From Chloroflexota bacterium (GTDB lineage: Bacteria; Chloroflexota; Dehalococcoidia; SAR202; UBA11138), in contig JADFQF010000052.1 in assembly GCA_022561955.1 (NCBI GenBank), positions 1-8,063 on the forward strand: DNA of 8,063 bases, in the 5' to 3' direction. Made by a program: the position numbers and the translations under genes. Under the pieces are notes generated by a model. That model did not search any database. It worked only from the letters and a program-made list of their open reading frames with translations, and was not told the DNA's origin. Positions 1 to 6,438 of this stretch are shown piece by piece (position 1 is the stretch's first letter; each line of letters opens with the position of its first letter).

Positions 1-360
1 TTCGATTAAAAGGCGTTCAGAAGTTGTCATGCTCAGGGTGGGAAAACTTTCGAGCATTTTAGCTGTGGATTCATCAGGAATAGATTCAGGATTAAGTTGC
101 TCCTCGATAAAGGCATCCAAGCCAACTTTCTGGGCATGTTCGATCATCTCTGGGGTTTGGGCAAAGGTGATTCGTCTCAGGGTATGCAGGAGCAAAGCCT
201 TGTCAGTTAAGGGCGGCGAAGGAGCGAATTCCGTTTGTGGACTATAAGACGCGTCGGATACCACGCCCAAAAATTGCTCGGTGATTCGACAGGCAGAGAG
301 CGCAGCCCAGGTTGATATTAGCGCAGATGATTTGAGAAAGTCTCGTCGGGTAAGGGTCAT
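1..360 (-). CDS. DUF1800-family protein, N-terminal part (runs off left edge)
   Basis: The minus-strand frame from ATG at 360 stays open for 120 codons to the edge. A ribosome site AAGGA (367-371) lies 6 bases upstream of the start. The N-terminus reads MTLTRRDFLKSSAL, a consensus twin-arginine signal (R5-R6, F8, L9, K10), followed by a hydrophobic stretch ending in LSAC (Cys24), a lipobox. The product is probably a folded, Tat-exported lipoprotein. From about residue 55 it reads LLLHTLRRITFAQTPE and then GLDAFIEEQLNPE. This matches the start of DUF1800 proteins, which usually have an 'LLRR.TFG.T..' and 'G...W...QL.P' opening. DUF1800 function is unknown; the genes are often followed by a DUF1501 gene, which would lie outside this window. 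The family call is from memory of the motif. Base composition is lower in GC than the genes beyond 1264. Confidence 0.75.
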   Translation of the reverse strand, partial: MTLTRRDFLKSSALISTWAALSACRITEQFLGVVSDASYSPQTEFAPSPPLTDKALLLHTLRRITFAQTPEMIEHAQKVGLDAFIEEQLNPESIPDESTAKMLESFPTLSMTTSERLLIE

Positions 361-573
361 TAGTCATCCTTTCAGGAAGAACTATGAGTATTGTAGATTA
401 GCTTGTTGAGCCACTTATTATGTTATTGTAAATTCTAGGTAAAATATCCGGAAAAATTGTTTGACACTCTTACACCGATAGCTAAATTATCATTTCTGAT
501 TTGTTCAGCGTGAAAATTTTAGCAGTTTCAAAATAATCCCGTTTTCGTATGTTTTTTAGATATTTCTAAAGAA
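361..573. other. AT-rich intergenic spacer
   Basis: This 213-base gap separates the DUF1800 gene from the stop of the MFS::GcvT gene; both genes are on the minus strand. It is strongly AT-rich (about 30% GC over 421-480). It must hold the promoter of the DUF1800 gene, but I see no convincing -35/-10 pair on the minus strand. A plus-strand TTGACA (461-466), 16 bases, TAAATT (483-488) resembles a promoter but faces no gene. A small dyad TTTAGA/TCTAAA (555-560 and 565-570) sits just past the GcvT stop but has no U-run in the right place to act as a terminator. Confidence 0.6.
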
Positions 574-2217
574 TTACATTCTTACTCGTTCGCTTTTCGG
601 ATCGTAGAACGGACGCAGCGAGGCACGAGCTGGAATGCGCTTGGTAGCAACTTCAATCTCATATCGGCCAGCGTTGATGTAATCGGGGGTGACCGCTTCC
701 ATGTGATTAACATAGCCCATACCAATCGCTGTCCCAACCGTATGCGCAAACATACCGGACGTGATATACCCAACGATCTCGCCATCCCGCCAAATGGGCT
801 CATTGTGATACAACATTGGCTGATCGTCTTCGAGTGCAAACATTACCAGCCGTTTCTTAACACCATCTTTCTTCTGTTGCAATAAGCGTTCGCGACCGTT
901 GAAGTCGTTTTTTTTCTTGAGCTTTACAGCAAAGCCAAGACCTGCCTCGATCGGCGTATCATCGGTCGATATATCGTGACCGTAGTGCCTGTAACCCTTT
1001 TCAATCCGTAGGGAGTTCATGGCATGGTAACCGGCGTGCACCAGGTCAAACTCTTTGCCTGCGTCGAGCAGCGCTTCATAAACCCCCAAGGTAAATTCGG
1101 TTGGAATATTCAATTCCCAACCCATCTCGCCTACATATGTCATGCGTGTGGCGCGGATGCGGGCGAAAGCGACATCGATTTCCTGCGAAGTGCCGAACGG
1201 GAATGCAGCGCTTGACAAGTCGGCATCCGTCAATTTGCTCAGTACTGCACGTGAGTTTGGCCCCATCAGGCCGAGCATCATCAGGCTGGCACCAAAGACC
1301 AGTATTACGATGAGAAATATCAGGCCCTTGCGATTGGTGTCGCCAAAGGGCAACACCACCACGATGGCGACGATGGCGCCGACGGACCGAAAGGCGTTCA
1401 TTATGCCGAGTCCGTCCGGGCCTACTTGAAGGACGTCTCGCGCCAGGCTGGGCATCAGCGTGGCGTGAGAGAACCCGAGCACCTCCACCAGACCCACCAT
1501 GACGATCAGGACCAGGAGCGAGCGGTTGACCCTCACCTCTGCGCCCAACTCCTTGAGACTCTGGAGGACGTTCGGGCTCTTCGTCAGACCGGGCCTGTCC
1601 TGAGACCGCATGAAGGACAGCGAAATCGCCGAGACGACATACGACGCCGCCAGCGCGAAGTAGGCCATGTCCGCTCCGATCTCGGCGATGAGGAAGCCGG
1701 CCGTCAGGGAGCCGATCAGCCCGCCGAAGCGCATGCTCAGGCTCACGTAAGAGAGCCCGCTCATCCGATTGCCTTCGCCGGCCACGTCGAACGCAAGGCT
1801 CTGCCTGGATGTCTGGTACAGCGCTCCGATACACCCGGACAGGACGGCCATGACGAAGAAATGCCAGACCTCGATCTTGTTCAGGTAGATGAGCAGGCCT
1901 ATAGCCACTGAAATCAGCACCATGGCCAGGTTGAGGAGGCGCATCAGGCTGCGGCGGTCCACCAGGTCGGCGATGGAGCCGGCGACGATGCCCAGGAAGA
2001 AGAACGGCGCGGAGCCCGCGCCTATGGCCGCCCCGACCATGAAAGGAGAGCCGGTCAGCTCCAGAACCATCCAACCAAGGATGACCTGCTCGCCGGCAAA
2101 TCCGGCCGTCTCGAAGACCGTCGCCAGACAGAGAACTCGGAAGTCCCGAATGCGCAATGCCGGCGCCCGCAGAACGTTGCGAATCAGTGCGGTAGCAGAT
2201 TGATTGAAGGACGCCAA
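574..2217 (-). CDS. Hybrid frame: truncated MFS transporter fused to C-terminal GcvT/dimethylglycine-dehydrogenase folate domain
   Basis: This is one open frame of 547 codons, starting at TTG 2217 just after an in-frame TAA; no strong ribosome site is seen. Residues 1-317 are an MFS_3 (EntS-like) exporter: hydrophobic segments near 28-52, 59-83, 93-112, 118-138, 156-180, 184-203, 234-256, 270-291 and 298-317, with the MFS loop motif GSIADLVDRRSLMR at 80-93. The transporter stops after about nine of twelve helices. From residue 318 (MGPNSRAVL) the frame is the C-terminal part of a GcvT/DMGDH-sarcosine dehydrogenase protein: TYVGEMGWELNIP (360-372), HAGYHAMNSLRIEKGYRHYGHD (394-415, shown only as landmark), IEAGLGFAVKLKK (423-435), then the GCV_T C-terminal barrel to the TAA. 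The FAD-dehydrogenase half and the N-terminal folate domain are missing. Nine helices would put the folate domain outside the cytoplasm, and composition shifts at the joint, so a chimera or rearrangement is likelier than a working fusion. Confidence 0.82.
   Translation of the reverse strand: MASFNQSATALIRNVLRAPALRIRDFRVLCLATVFETAGFAGEQVILGWMVLELTGSPFMVGAAIGAGSAPFFFLGIVAGSIADLVDRRSLMRLLNLAMVLISVAIGLLIYLNKIEVWHFFVMAVLSGCIGALYQTSRQSLAFDVAGEGNRMSGLSYVSLSMRFGGLIGSLTAGFLIAEIGADMAYFALAASYVVSAISLSFMRSQDRPGLTKSPNVLQSLKELGAEVRVNRSLLVLIVMVGLVEVLGFSHATLMPSLARDVLQVGPDGLGIMNAFRSVGAIVAIVVVLPFGDTNRKGLIFLIVILVFGASLMMLGLMGPNSRAVLSKLTDADLSSAAFPFGTSQEIDVAFARIRATRMTYVGEMGWELNIPTEFTLGVYEALLDAGKEFDLVHAGYHAMNSLRIEKGYRHYGHDISTDDTPIEAGLGFAVKLKKKNDFNGRERLLQQKKDGVKKRLVMFALEDDQPMLYHNEPIWRDGEIVGYITSGMFAHTVGTAIGMGYVNHMEAVTPDYINAGRYEIEVATKRIPARASLRPFYDPKSERVRM
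1258..1269 (-). other. Junction between MFS and GcvT-type sequence
   Basis: Codons 317-320 (Leu-Met-Gly-Pro) are the switch point. Upstream, the last membrane helix ends SLMMLGL. Downstream, MGPNSR is the usual opening of this part of GcvT-like domains ('GPNSR'). A Leu-Met-Gly stretch could belong to either parent, so a short shared sequence may have guided the join. Hand-counted GC is about 45-55% on lines left of here and 63-70% on lines to the right. Confidence 0.6.
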
Positions 2218-2279
2218 TGCAAAGAATGTCCCAGCGGGCGATTACGGATAACGGGTGGGCATGGGCCCAGGGTGCGCTC

Positions 2280-2522
2280 CTAGAGTATCACTCCCTCGTT
2301 CTTCAGCACCACTATATCGTCCCAGGTATATCCCAGCATTTCGATTAGTATCTCCTCCGTGTTCTCACCCAGGGCAGGCGCGGCCTTGCGATTGGACACG
2401 GGGGTCTCCGAGTAGGTGAGGGGCGTCAGCGGCCACATGGATTTCCCAATCACAGGATGGTCGAACTCTACGACGTAGCTGCTCTTCAACGGGCCCGCCG
2501 CACTGTTGGAGCATTCTGTCAA
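2280..2522 (-). CDS. C-terminal remnant of a CaiB/BaiF (family III) CoA-transferase
   Basis: The 80-codon frame runs from TTG 2522 to TAG 2280. Residues from about 12 on match the extreme C-terminus of family III CoA-transferases, which move CoA between carboxylic acids: VVEFDHPVIGK (17-27), then TYSETP, APALGENTEEIL and LGYTWDDIVVLKNEGVI, the usual 'DHP..G', 'SETP', 'LGE..EE.L' and 'LG.....I..L...GV.' landmarks. Full-length members have about 400 residues with a catalytic Asp in the N-terminal half; that whole part is absent here, so it cannot be an active transferase. A good AAGGGG ribosome site (2529-2534) sits 6 bases before the TTG, so it may be translated. This fits an internal deletion that kept a start and the last ~70 codons. 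It begins only 18 bases after the kinase stop, at the distal end of the operon. Confidence 0.72.
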   Translation of the reverse strand: MTECSNSAAGPLKSSYVVEFDHPVIGKSMWPLTPLTYSETPVSNRKAAPALGENTEEILIEMLGYTWDDIVVLKNEGVIL

Positions 2523-2540
2523 CGGAATCCCCTTAGCCGG

Positions 2541-3482
2541 TCAGGTGCCGCCCTTGGCCCGTCTGAAATGGTCATGCACCTCGTCGCTCGTGGGCATCGT
2601 CGTAAGCGCCCCTCTGCCCCTTACCTTGAGCCCGGCAGTCACGGTCCCCAGGGTGGCCGCGTCCTCGACATTCATGCCGTTCAGGATGCCGTGAAGAAAT
2701 GCGCCGTTGAATGCGTCTCCCGCACCGGTGGTGTCGACGACTCTGCCGGGCGTATAAGCGGGGCACTCTATGATCGAATCAGGCGTCCCCACGACAACGC
2801 CCCTCTCGCCCAGCTTGACGACGGTGATCCGGACTCCCCTCGACCTCGCCTCTGAGATGACGTCCTCGGGAACGGAGGTCCCGAAGAGGACATCGGTGTC
2901 GACTGGAGCGCTGGGCATGAAGTACGTCACGTAGGGAAGAGTCTGCTCCATCGCCTCTCGTGCGTCCTCATGGCTCCAGAGCTGATGTCTGTAATTGGGG
3001 TCGTATGAGACGGACACGCCTCTTTCGTGGGCGATCTGCGCGGCCTTGAGCGTCGTCGCTTTGGCGGACTCGGATATCGCCTGTGCGATGCCGCTCACGT
3101 GCAGTATTTTCGCTGCGCCTATGTATTCGGGGTCGAGGTCGTTGGGCTCCATGGTGCTGGGCGCGCTGCCCTTTCGGTAGTACACGAACTCTCGGTCTCC
3201 TCCCGGCAACTGCGCGACGAAGTGGACGGCGTTGAAGCCCTCGACCCGCTTGGCGTGGCTGGTGTCGATTCCCTCCGTTTGCCAGGAGCTAAGCAGGTAT
3301 GAGGTGAAGGGGTCGCTCCCGAGGCGGGTGACGTATCCCGTGGAGGTGCCGAGCCTGGATGCCGCGACCAGAATGTTGAGCGAGTCGCCCGCAAAGGACC
3401 TCTGAAAGGTATCGGCCGTCTCCATGGGCTGCTCCGAGAACAGCTCTATCATGCACTCGCCCATGCTGATCATGTCAGGCAT
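2541..3482 (-). CDS. kdgK: PfkB-family sugar kinase, 2-keto-3-deoxygluconate kinase-like
   Basis: This 313-residue protein has normal length for the ribokinase/PfkB family. Signature 1 is AGDSLNILVAASRLG (31-45), close to the KDG-kinase form 'GGD..N.A'. Signature 2 is DTTGAGDAFNGAF (250-262), with the catalytic base Asp256 and anion-hole glycines. Between them, YYRKGSAPS (101-109) and SYDPNYRHQLW (159-169) are typical of KDG kinases, where Tyr/Arg residues hold the 2-keto acid. The likely reaction is ATP + 2-dehydro-3-deoxygluconate to the 6-phosphate (KDPG), feeding the Entner-Doudoroff aldolase, in the cytoplasm. The start is ATG at 3482, with AGGGA (3491-3495) 8 bases upstream. It lies 42 bases after the SDR gene and 18 bases before the CoA-transferase remnant. 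Other PfkB sugar kinases (fructokinase-like) remain possible; the KDG assignment rests on motif resemblance only. Confidence 0.85.
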   Translation of the reverse strand: MPDMISMGECMIELFSEQPMETADTFQRSFAGDSLNILVAASRLGTSTGYVTRLGSDPFTSYLLSSWQTEGIDTSHAKRVEGFNAVHFVAQLPGGDREFVYYRKGSAPSTMEPNDLDPEYIGAAKILHVSGIAQAISESAKATTLKAAQIAHERGVSVSYDPNYRHQLWSHEDAREAMEQTLPYVTYFMPSAPVDTDVLFGTSVPEDVISEARSRGVRITVVKLGERGVVVGTPDSIIECPAYTPGRVVDTTGAGDAFNGAFLHGILNGMNVEDAATLGTVTAGLKVRGRGALTTMPTSDEVHDHFRRAKGGT

Positions 3483-3524
3483 ATTTCCCGTCCCTACGGC
3501 TTGGCCTTCGCATGGGGAATCAGG

Positions 3525-4286
3525 CTACTGGGCAACGACGCCCCCGTCCACCGGGAGTGCGACGCCGGTCACGAACGAGGCGGCGTCGGAGCTCAGCCAG
3601 AGCACCGCCTGCGCGATCTCCTCGGTCGTGCCGAAGCGGCCGATAGGTTGGATAGACATGTACCAGGCCTCTCGGCCGGGGTCGTTCTTCATGAGCTCTT
3701 CGGACAGGGCCGTGCGGACTGCGCCGGGGCAGACCGCGTTTACCCTGATGCCCTGAGTGGCGTAATCCAGCGCGGCGGTCTTGGTGATCCCCACGACGCC
3801 GTGCTTCGCGGCGCCGTAGGCCGCGCCTCCCTTCATGCCGATCAGTCCGGCTATCGAAGAAGTGTTCACGATGGAGCCCTTGCCCTGCTCGAGCATCTGG
3901 GCTATCTCGTATTTCATGCACAGCCAGACGCCCTTCAGATTGATGGAGATGACCCTGTCGAACTCGTCTTCGGGGAACTCCGCGAAAGGGACTCGAATGC
4001 CGGGAATCCCGGCGTTGTTGTGGGCCGCGTCCAGGCTGCCATAGGTGGAGACGGTCCGCCGGACGAGCTCCTCTACCTGGTCGGTGCGCGAGACGTCGCA
4101 GTGGACGAAGGTCGCCTCGCCGCCCTGGCTCAGTATCGAGCTGACGGTCTCTTCGCCGGCTTCGGCATTGACGTCGGAGACGACCACCTTGGCTCGACTG
4201 GCGGCGAACGCCATCGCCGTGGCGCGGCCAATCCCCGCCCCGGCGCCTGTTACTAACGCGACTTTACCTTCGAAATCACCAGCCAA
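3525..4286 (-). CDS. Short-chain dehydrogenase/reductase (classical SDR, NAD-type)
   Basis: This 253-residue protein is a complete classical SDR. It shows the nucleotide motif TGAGAGIG (13-20), Asp38 at the end of beta-2 (favours NAD(H) over NADP(H)), NNAG (90-93), Asn116, catalytic Ser144, Tyr157 and Lys161 in Y-G-A-A-K, PG (187-188) with the following T, and a C-terminal LPVDGG (244-249). All catalytic residues are present, so it should be an active alcohol/ketone oxidoreductase in the cytoplasm. It resembles proteins often annotated 'glucose 1-dehydrogenase', but the substrate cannot be read from sequence. Next to a KDG-type kinase, a sugar or sugar-acid dehydrogenase role is plausible. 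The start is TTG at 4286, with AAGGGAAG (4293-4300) 6 bases upstream; the frame has no better ATG. A GC-rich hairpin lies 2 bases upstream of that ribosome site. Confidence 0.92.
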   Translation of the reverse strand: MAGDFEGKVALVTGAGAGIGRATAMAFAASRAKVVVSDVNAEAGEETVSSILSQGGEATFVHCDVSRTDQVEELVRRTVSTYGSLDAAHNNAGIPGIRVPFAEFPEDEFDRVISINLKGVWLCMKYEIAQMLEQGKGSIVNTSSIAGLIGMKGGAAYGAAKHGVVGITKTAALDYATQGIRVNAVCPGAVRTALSEELMKNDPGREAWYMSIQPIGRFGTTEEIAQAVLWLSSDAASFVTGVALPVDGGVVAQ

Positions 4287-4302
4287 TATTATCTTCCCTT
4301 CC

Positions 4303-4327
4303 GCCCGGCGTTATTCGTCCGCCGGGC
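4303..4327 (-). promoter_or_regulatory. GC-rich hairpin just upstream of the SDR ribosome site
   Basis: A perfect 8-bp inverted repeat lies in the gap between the NHL gene and the SDR gene: GCCCGGCG (4303-4310) and CGCCGGGC (4320-4327), with a 9-base loop. As minus-strand RNA it forms a strong all-GC stem ending 2 bases before the SDR Shine-Dalgarno. No U-run follows, so it is not a standard intrinsic terminator. It could be an mRNA processing or stability element that sets different levels of the two gene halves, or a partial attenuator. The structure is seen directly; its role is inferred. Confidence 0.55.
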
Positions 4328-4383
4328 ACCGAGAATGTCACATGATGCCGAGCAGCGCCTGCGAGCCTCGTTCGCCAGAGGAG

Positions 4384-5295
4384 CTAGGCGCGGACGTACT
4401 TTACGATGCGCCTGCCGGTGCTGCCTTCGCCCGAGACGGGTTGAACGAAGTAGATGTTTCCCTGAGAGTCGCCGGAGACGCCGTGGCAGCTCCTGAACTT
4501 CTGGTCGCCCCAACGTGCGATCATCTCGCCGTCGGGGCTCAGGACCGAGAAGAATCCGCCGTTGTGCTCGGCCACGTAGAAGACGCCCTCGCCGTCCTCC
4601 CAGATTACGGCCGGGCCAATGAGCTTGGCCGGCCACTGCTCTATGAAATCACCGTCCTGGCTGAATACCTGGACCCTGTCGTTTTCTCGGTCGGCGATGA
4701 GGACTCTGTCCCTGCCGTCGACCCACGCTCCGTGGGGCAGCATGAACTCGCCGGGTCCGCTGCCGGGCGTTCCCCAGGACTTTACGTGCTTGCCCTCGGC
4801 CGTAAACTTGTGTACCTCGCAGTTGGCGTACCCGTCGGAGATGAAGATATCACCGGACCGCGAGACCCCTATGCCCGCGGGAAGATTGAACGGGCCTCCG
4901 GGGCGGGTGACGTCCTTGTAGCCGGCCGAGCTGAAAACGGAGTTGTCGGCGCCCGTATCCGACCGGTATCCCTTCTCTCCAATGGTCATGAGCAGCTCGC
5001 CGTCGGACGTGAATTTGTATATCTCACCGTGGTTCCGATCGACGATCCAGATGTTGTCCTGGGGGTCGGCGTAGATCGCATGGGGAAACGCAAACAGTCC
5101 CTCGCCCCAAGAAGAAAGGTAGTTGCCGTCCCGGTCGAACACGATCACGCTGTGCTCGCCTCGATTGAATCCGTAAACACGGTCCTTGGAGTCCACCGTC
5201 AGGGCGGCCATGGGCGCTTCCCAGCCCTGGGGGAGCTTCGACCAGTCCTCGTGGACCTCGTAGGTGTATTTATCGCTTCCTACTGTTGTAACCAA
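4384..5295 (-). CDS. NHL-repeat beta-propeller protein (peptidylglycine alpha-amidating-lyase-like fold)
   Basis: This 303-residue protein is made almost wholly of NHL repeats. Blades are visible near 25-62, 66-106 (FPHAIYADPQDNIWIVDR), 135-174 (LPAGIGVSRSGDIFISDG), 183-221 (LPHGAWVDGRDRVLIADR), 226-262 and 267-301, suggesting a six-bladed propeller. Each blade has the usual 'P.gi.vd..g.i.v.D......v..f...G' pattern. There is no signal peptide or membrane helix, so it is probably cytoplasmic, unlike many secreted NHL lyases. It may be a lyase or hydrolase related to the PAL family or a binding scaffold; no catalytic residues can be assigned with confidence. The start is TTG at 5295, set by a GGAGG site (5305-5309) 9 bases upstream. 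It follows the monooxygenase by 46 bases, so the two are probably co-transcribed and may act on the same compound. Confidence 0.85.
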   Translation of the reverse strand: MVTTVGSDKYTYEVHEDWSKLPQGWEAPMAALTVDSKDRVYGFNRGEHSVIVFDRDGNYLSSWGEGLFAFPHAIYADPQDNIWIVDRNHGEIYKFTSDGELLMTIGEKGYRSDTGADNSVFSSAGYKDVTRPGGPFNLPAGIGVSRSGDIFISDGYANCEVHKFTAEGKHVKSWGTPGSGPGEFMLPHGAWVDGRDRVLIADRENDRVQVFSQDGDFIEQWPAKLIGPAVIWEDGEGVFYVAEHNGGFFSVLSPDGEMIARWGDQKFRSCHGVSGDSQGNIYFVQPVSGEGSTGRRIVKYVRA

Positions 5296-5341
5296 GGTCT
5301 TCCGCCTCCGCTAGGTAAGGTCTCATTGCCGGGTGGTTACG

Positions 5342-6385
5342 CTATTTGCCTGGCTTGCATGCTTCCATGACGGCCTTGACGGACTCAATGCCGGGCCGGG
5401 CGGCGACTACTCGGACTATGGCCGTATCCAGGCCTTCGGCGAGCCTCAGGAACTCCTTGGAGGCATCGCCGGCGTTGCCGTAATAGCCCACGGTCTTCAG
5501 TAAGGACGGAGGGAATGCCTCGGCTACCTCGTCGGCAGAGGCGCCCTTCCTACGCATGTCGTCGAGGTCCGCCAGCTCCCGCGTGAAGCCCATGCGCTCG
5601 AAGTGGCCTCGATATCCAAGCTGCCGCTCGCGCTCCGTGGGGATGGTGGCGCCCAGCGCGTAGCCCATGGTTGCCTTCGCCAGGGAGCGACGGGCCACGT
5701 CGACGTCATCGTCCACGCATATGCGAATGTACTCCACGACCTTGACGTCCGATGGGTCCCGGCCTGCCCTTGCGGCTCCATCGCCGATGCGCTCACGGCT
5801 CCAGGCGATCTGCTTCGGGCTGCACCAGTTCAGGCACGCGCCGTCGGCCAGCTCCCCTGCCAGCTCGAGCATCTTCGGTCCCAACGCCCCGAGGTAGACC
5901 GGCGTTTTTGGGGCCGGTGAAATGCCAAGCCTCATGCCCTGCAATTTAACGACTTCGCCGCTGTATGTCGTCTGCTCTCCGGCGACGAGCTGTCGCACAG
6001 TGGTCAGGTAGTCCCGCATGAGTGCCAGCGCAGACATCTTGGGCAGGCCCAAAGACTGTCGTGTCTTGGGCCGGTACGCCCCTCCCGAGCCTATGCCCAT
6101 GATAAATCGCCCGCCGGTAATCTCGCTCATAGTGCCGCCGCTCATGGCAAACGCAATCGGCGTGCGGTGCATGACGGGAGAGACGGCGATGCCCGTAGTG
6201 AGTCCACCGGCGACAACATCCTTGGTTGCTCTCCACCTGTGACCGCATAACTGGAAGGAGTCCTGGCCCGTGCCTTCAGGCGTCCAGATGCTCGTGTAGC
6301 CCGACTCCGCGGCCAGCTTCGACAGGTCCGCCTGGTCCGTTAGCGAAAGACCAAGCGACGCGTCCAGTCCTACACCGATCTCCAT
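5342..6385 (-). CDS. LLM-class flavin/F420-dependent oxidoreductase
   Basis: This 347-residue protein has the usual length for the luciferase-like (bacterial luciferase/MER) TIM-barrel family. Landmarks are GLDASLGLSLTDQADLSKLA (6-25, first strand and helix), ESGYTSIWTPEG (27-38), GIAVSPVMHRTP (65-76), MSEITGGRFIMGIGSGG (86-102) and the MER-like TPVYLGALGPKMLELAGELA (161-180) followed by DGACLNW. These shape the flavin or F420 pocket. It probably oxidises or reduces an organic substrate with reduced F420 or FMN in the cytoplasm; cofactor and substrate cannot be settled by eye. The start is ATG at 6385 with a strong GGGAGGG site (6391-6397) 5 bases upstream. It is the first gene of a five-gene minus-strand run and has its own strong promoter (6439-6467). 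Many paralogues of this family are known in SAR202 genomes. Confidence 0.9.
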   Translation of the reverse strand: MEIGVGLDASLGLSLTDQADLSKLAAESGYTSIWTPEGTGQDSFQLCGHRWRATKDVVAGGLTTGIAVSPVMHRTPIAFAMSGGTMSEITGGRFIMGIGSGGAYRPKTRQSLGLPKMSALALMRDYLTTVRQLVAGEQTTYSGEVVKLQGMRLGISPAPKTPVYLGALGPKMLELAGELADGACLNWCSPKQIAWSRERIGDGAARAGRDPSDVKVVEYIRICVDDDVDVARRSLAKATMGYALGATIPTERERQLGYRGHFERMGFTRELADLDDMRRKGASADEVAEAFPPSLLKTVGYYGNAGDASKEFLRLAEGLDTAIVRVVAARPGIESVKAVMEACKPGK

Positions 6386-6390
6386 AAATA

Positions 6391-6397
6391 CCCTCCC
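6391..6397 (-). promoter_or_regulatory. Strong Shine-Dalgarno of the LLM oxidoreductase gene
   Basis: Minus-strand GGGAGGG lies 5 bases before ATG 6385. It is the clearest ribosome site in the window and fixes the start of the first operon gene. Confidence 0.7.
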
Positions 6398-6438
6398 GCT
6401 CAGAGGTGCGTAACTCGCGCCTCGGCCTCGTGAGCCGC

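Noticed and set aside
555..570. TTTAGA/TCTAAA hairpin after the GcvT stop as a terminator
   Set aside because: It is a six-pair AT-only stem, and on the transcribed strand it is followed by A residues rather than U.
1076..2074. 332-codon minus-strand frame inside the MFS::GcvT gene
   Set aside because: It is an out-of-frame reading of the MFS gene, rich in Arg, Gly and Pro, with no membrane helices or motifs.
2256..2269. TGGGC/GCCCA dyad after the CoA-transferase remnant as a terminator
   Set aside because: The stem is only five pairs and no U-run follows; it is too weak to call.
2457..2855. 132-codon plus-strand frame across the kinase end and CoA-transferase remnant
   Set aside because: It is antisense to the well-supported kinase C-terminus, including its DTTGAGDAFNG motif; the product has no recognisable features.
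3501..4256. 251-codon plus-strand frame over the SDR gene
   Set aside because: It is antisense to a complete SDR with all catalytic residues; its product is compositionally odd and matches nothing I recognise.
4045..5370. 441-codon plus-strand open frame across the SDR and NHL genes
   Set aside because: It lies antisense to two genes with full family motifs, crosses their intergenic gap, and its translation shows no domain; it is a shadow caused by GC-rich codon use.
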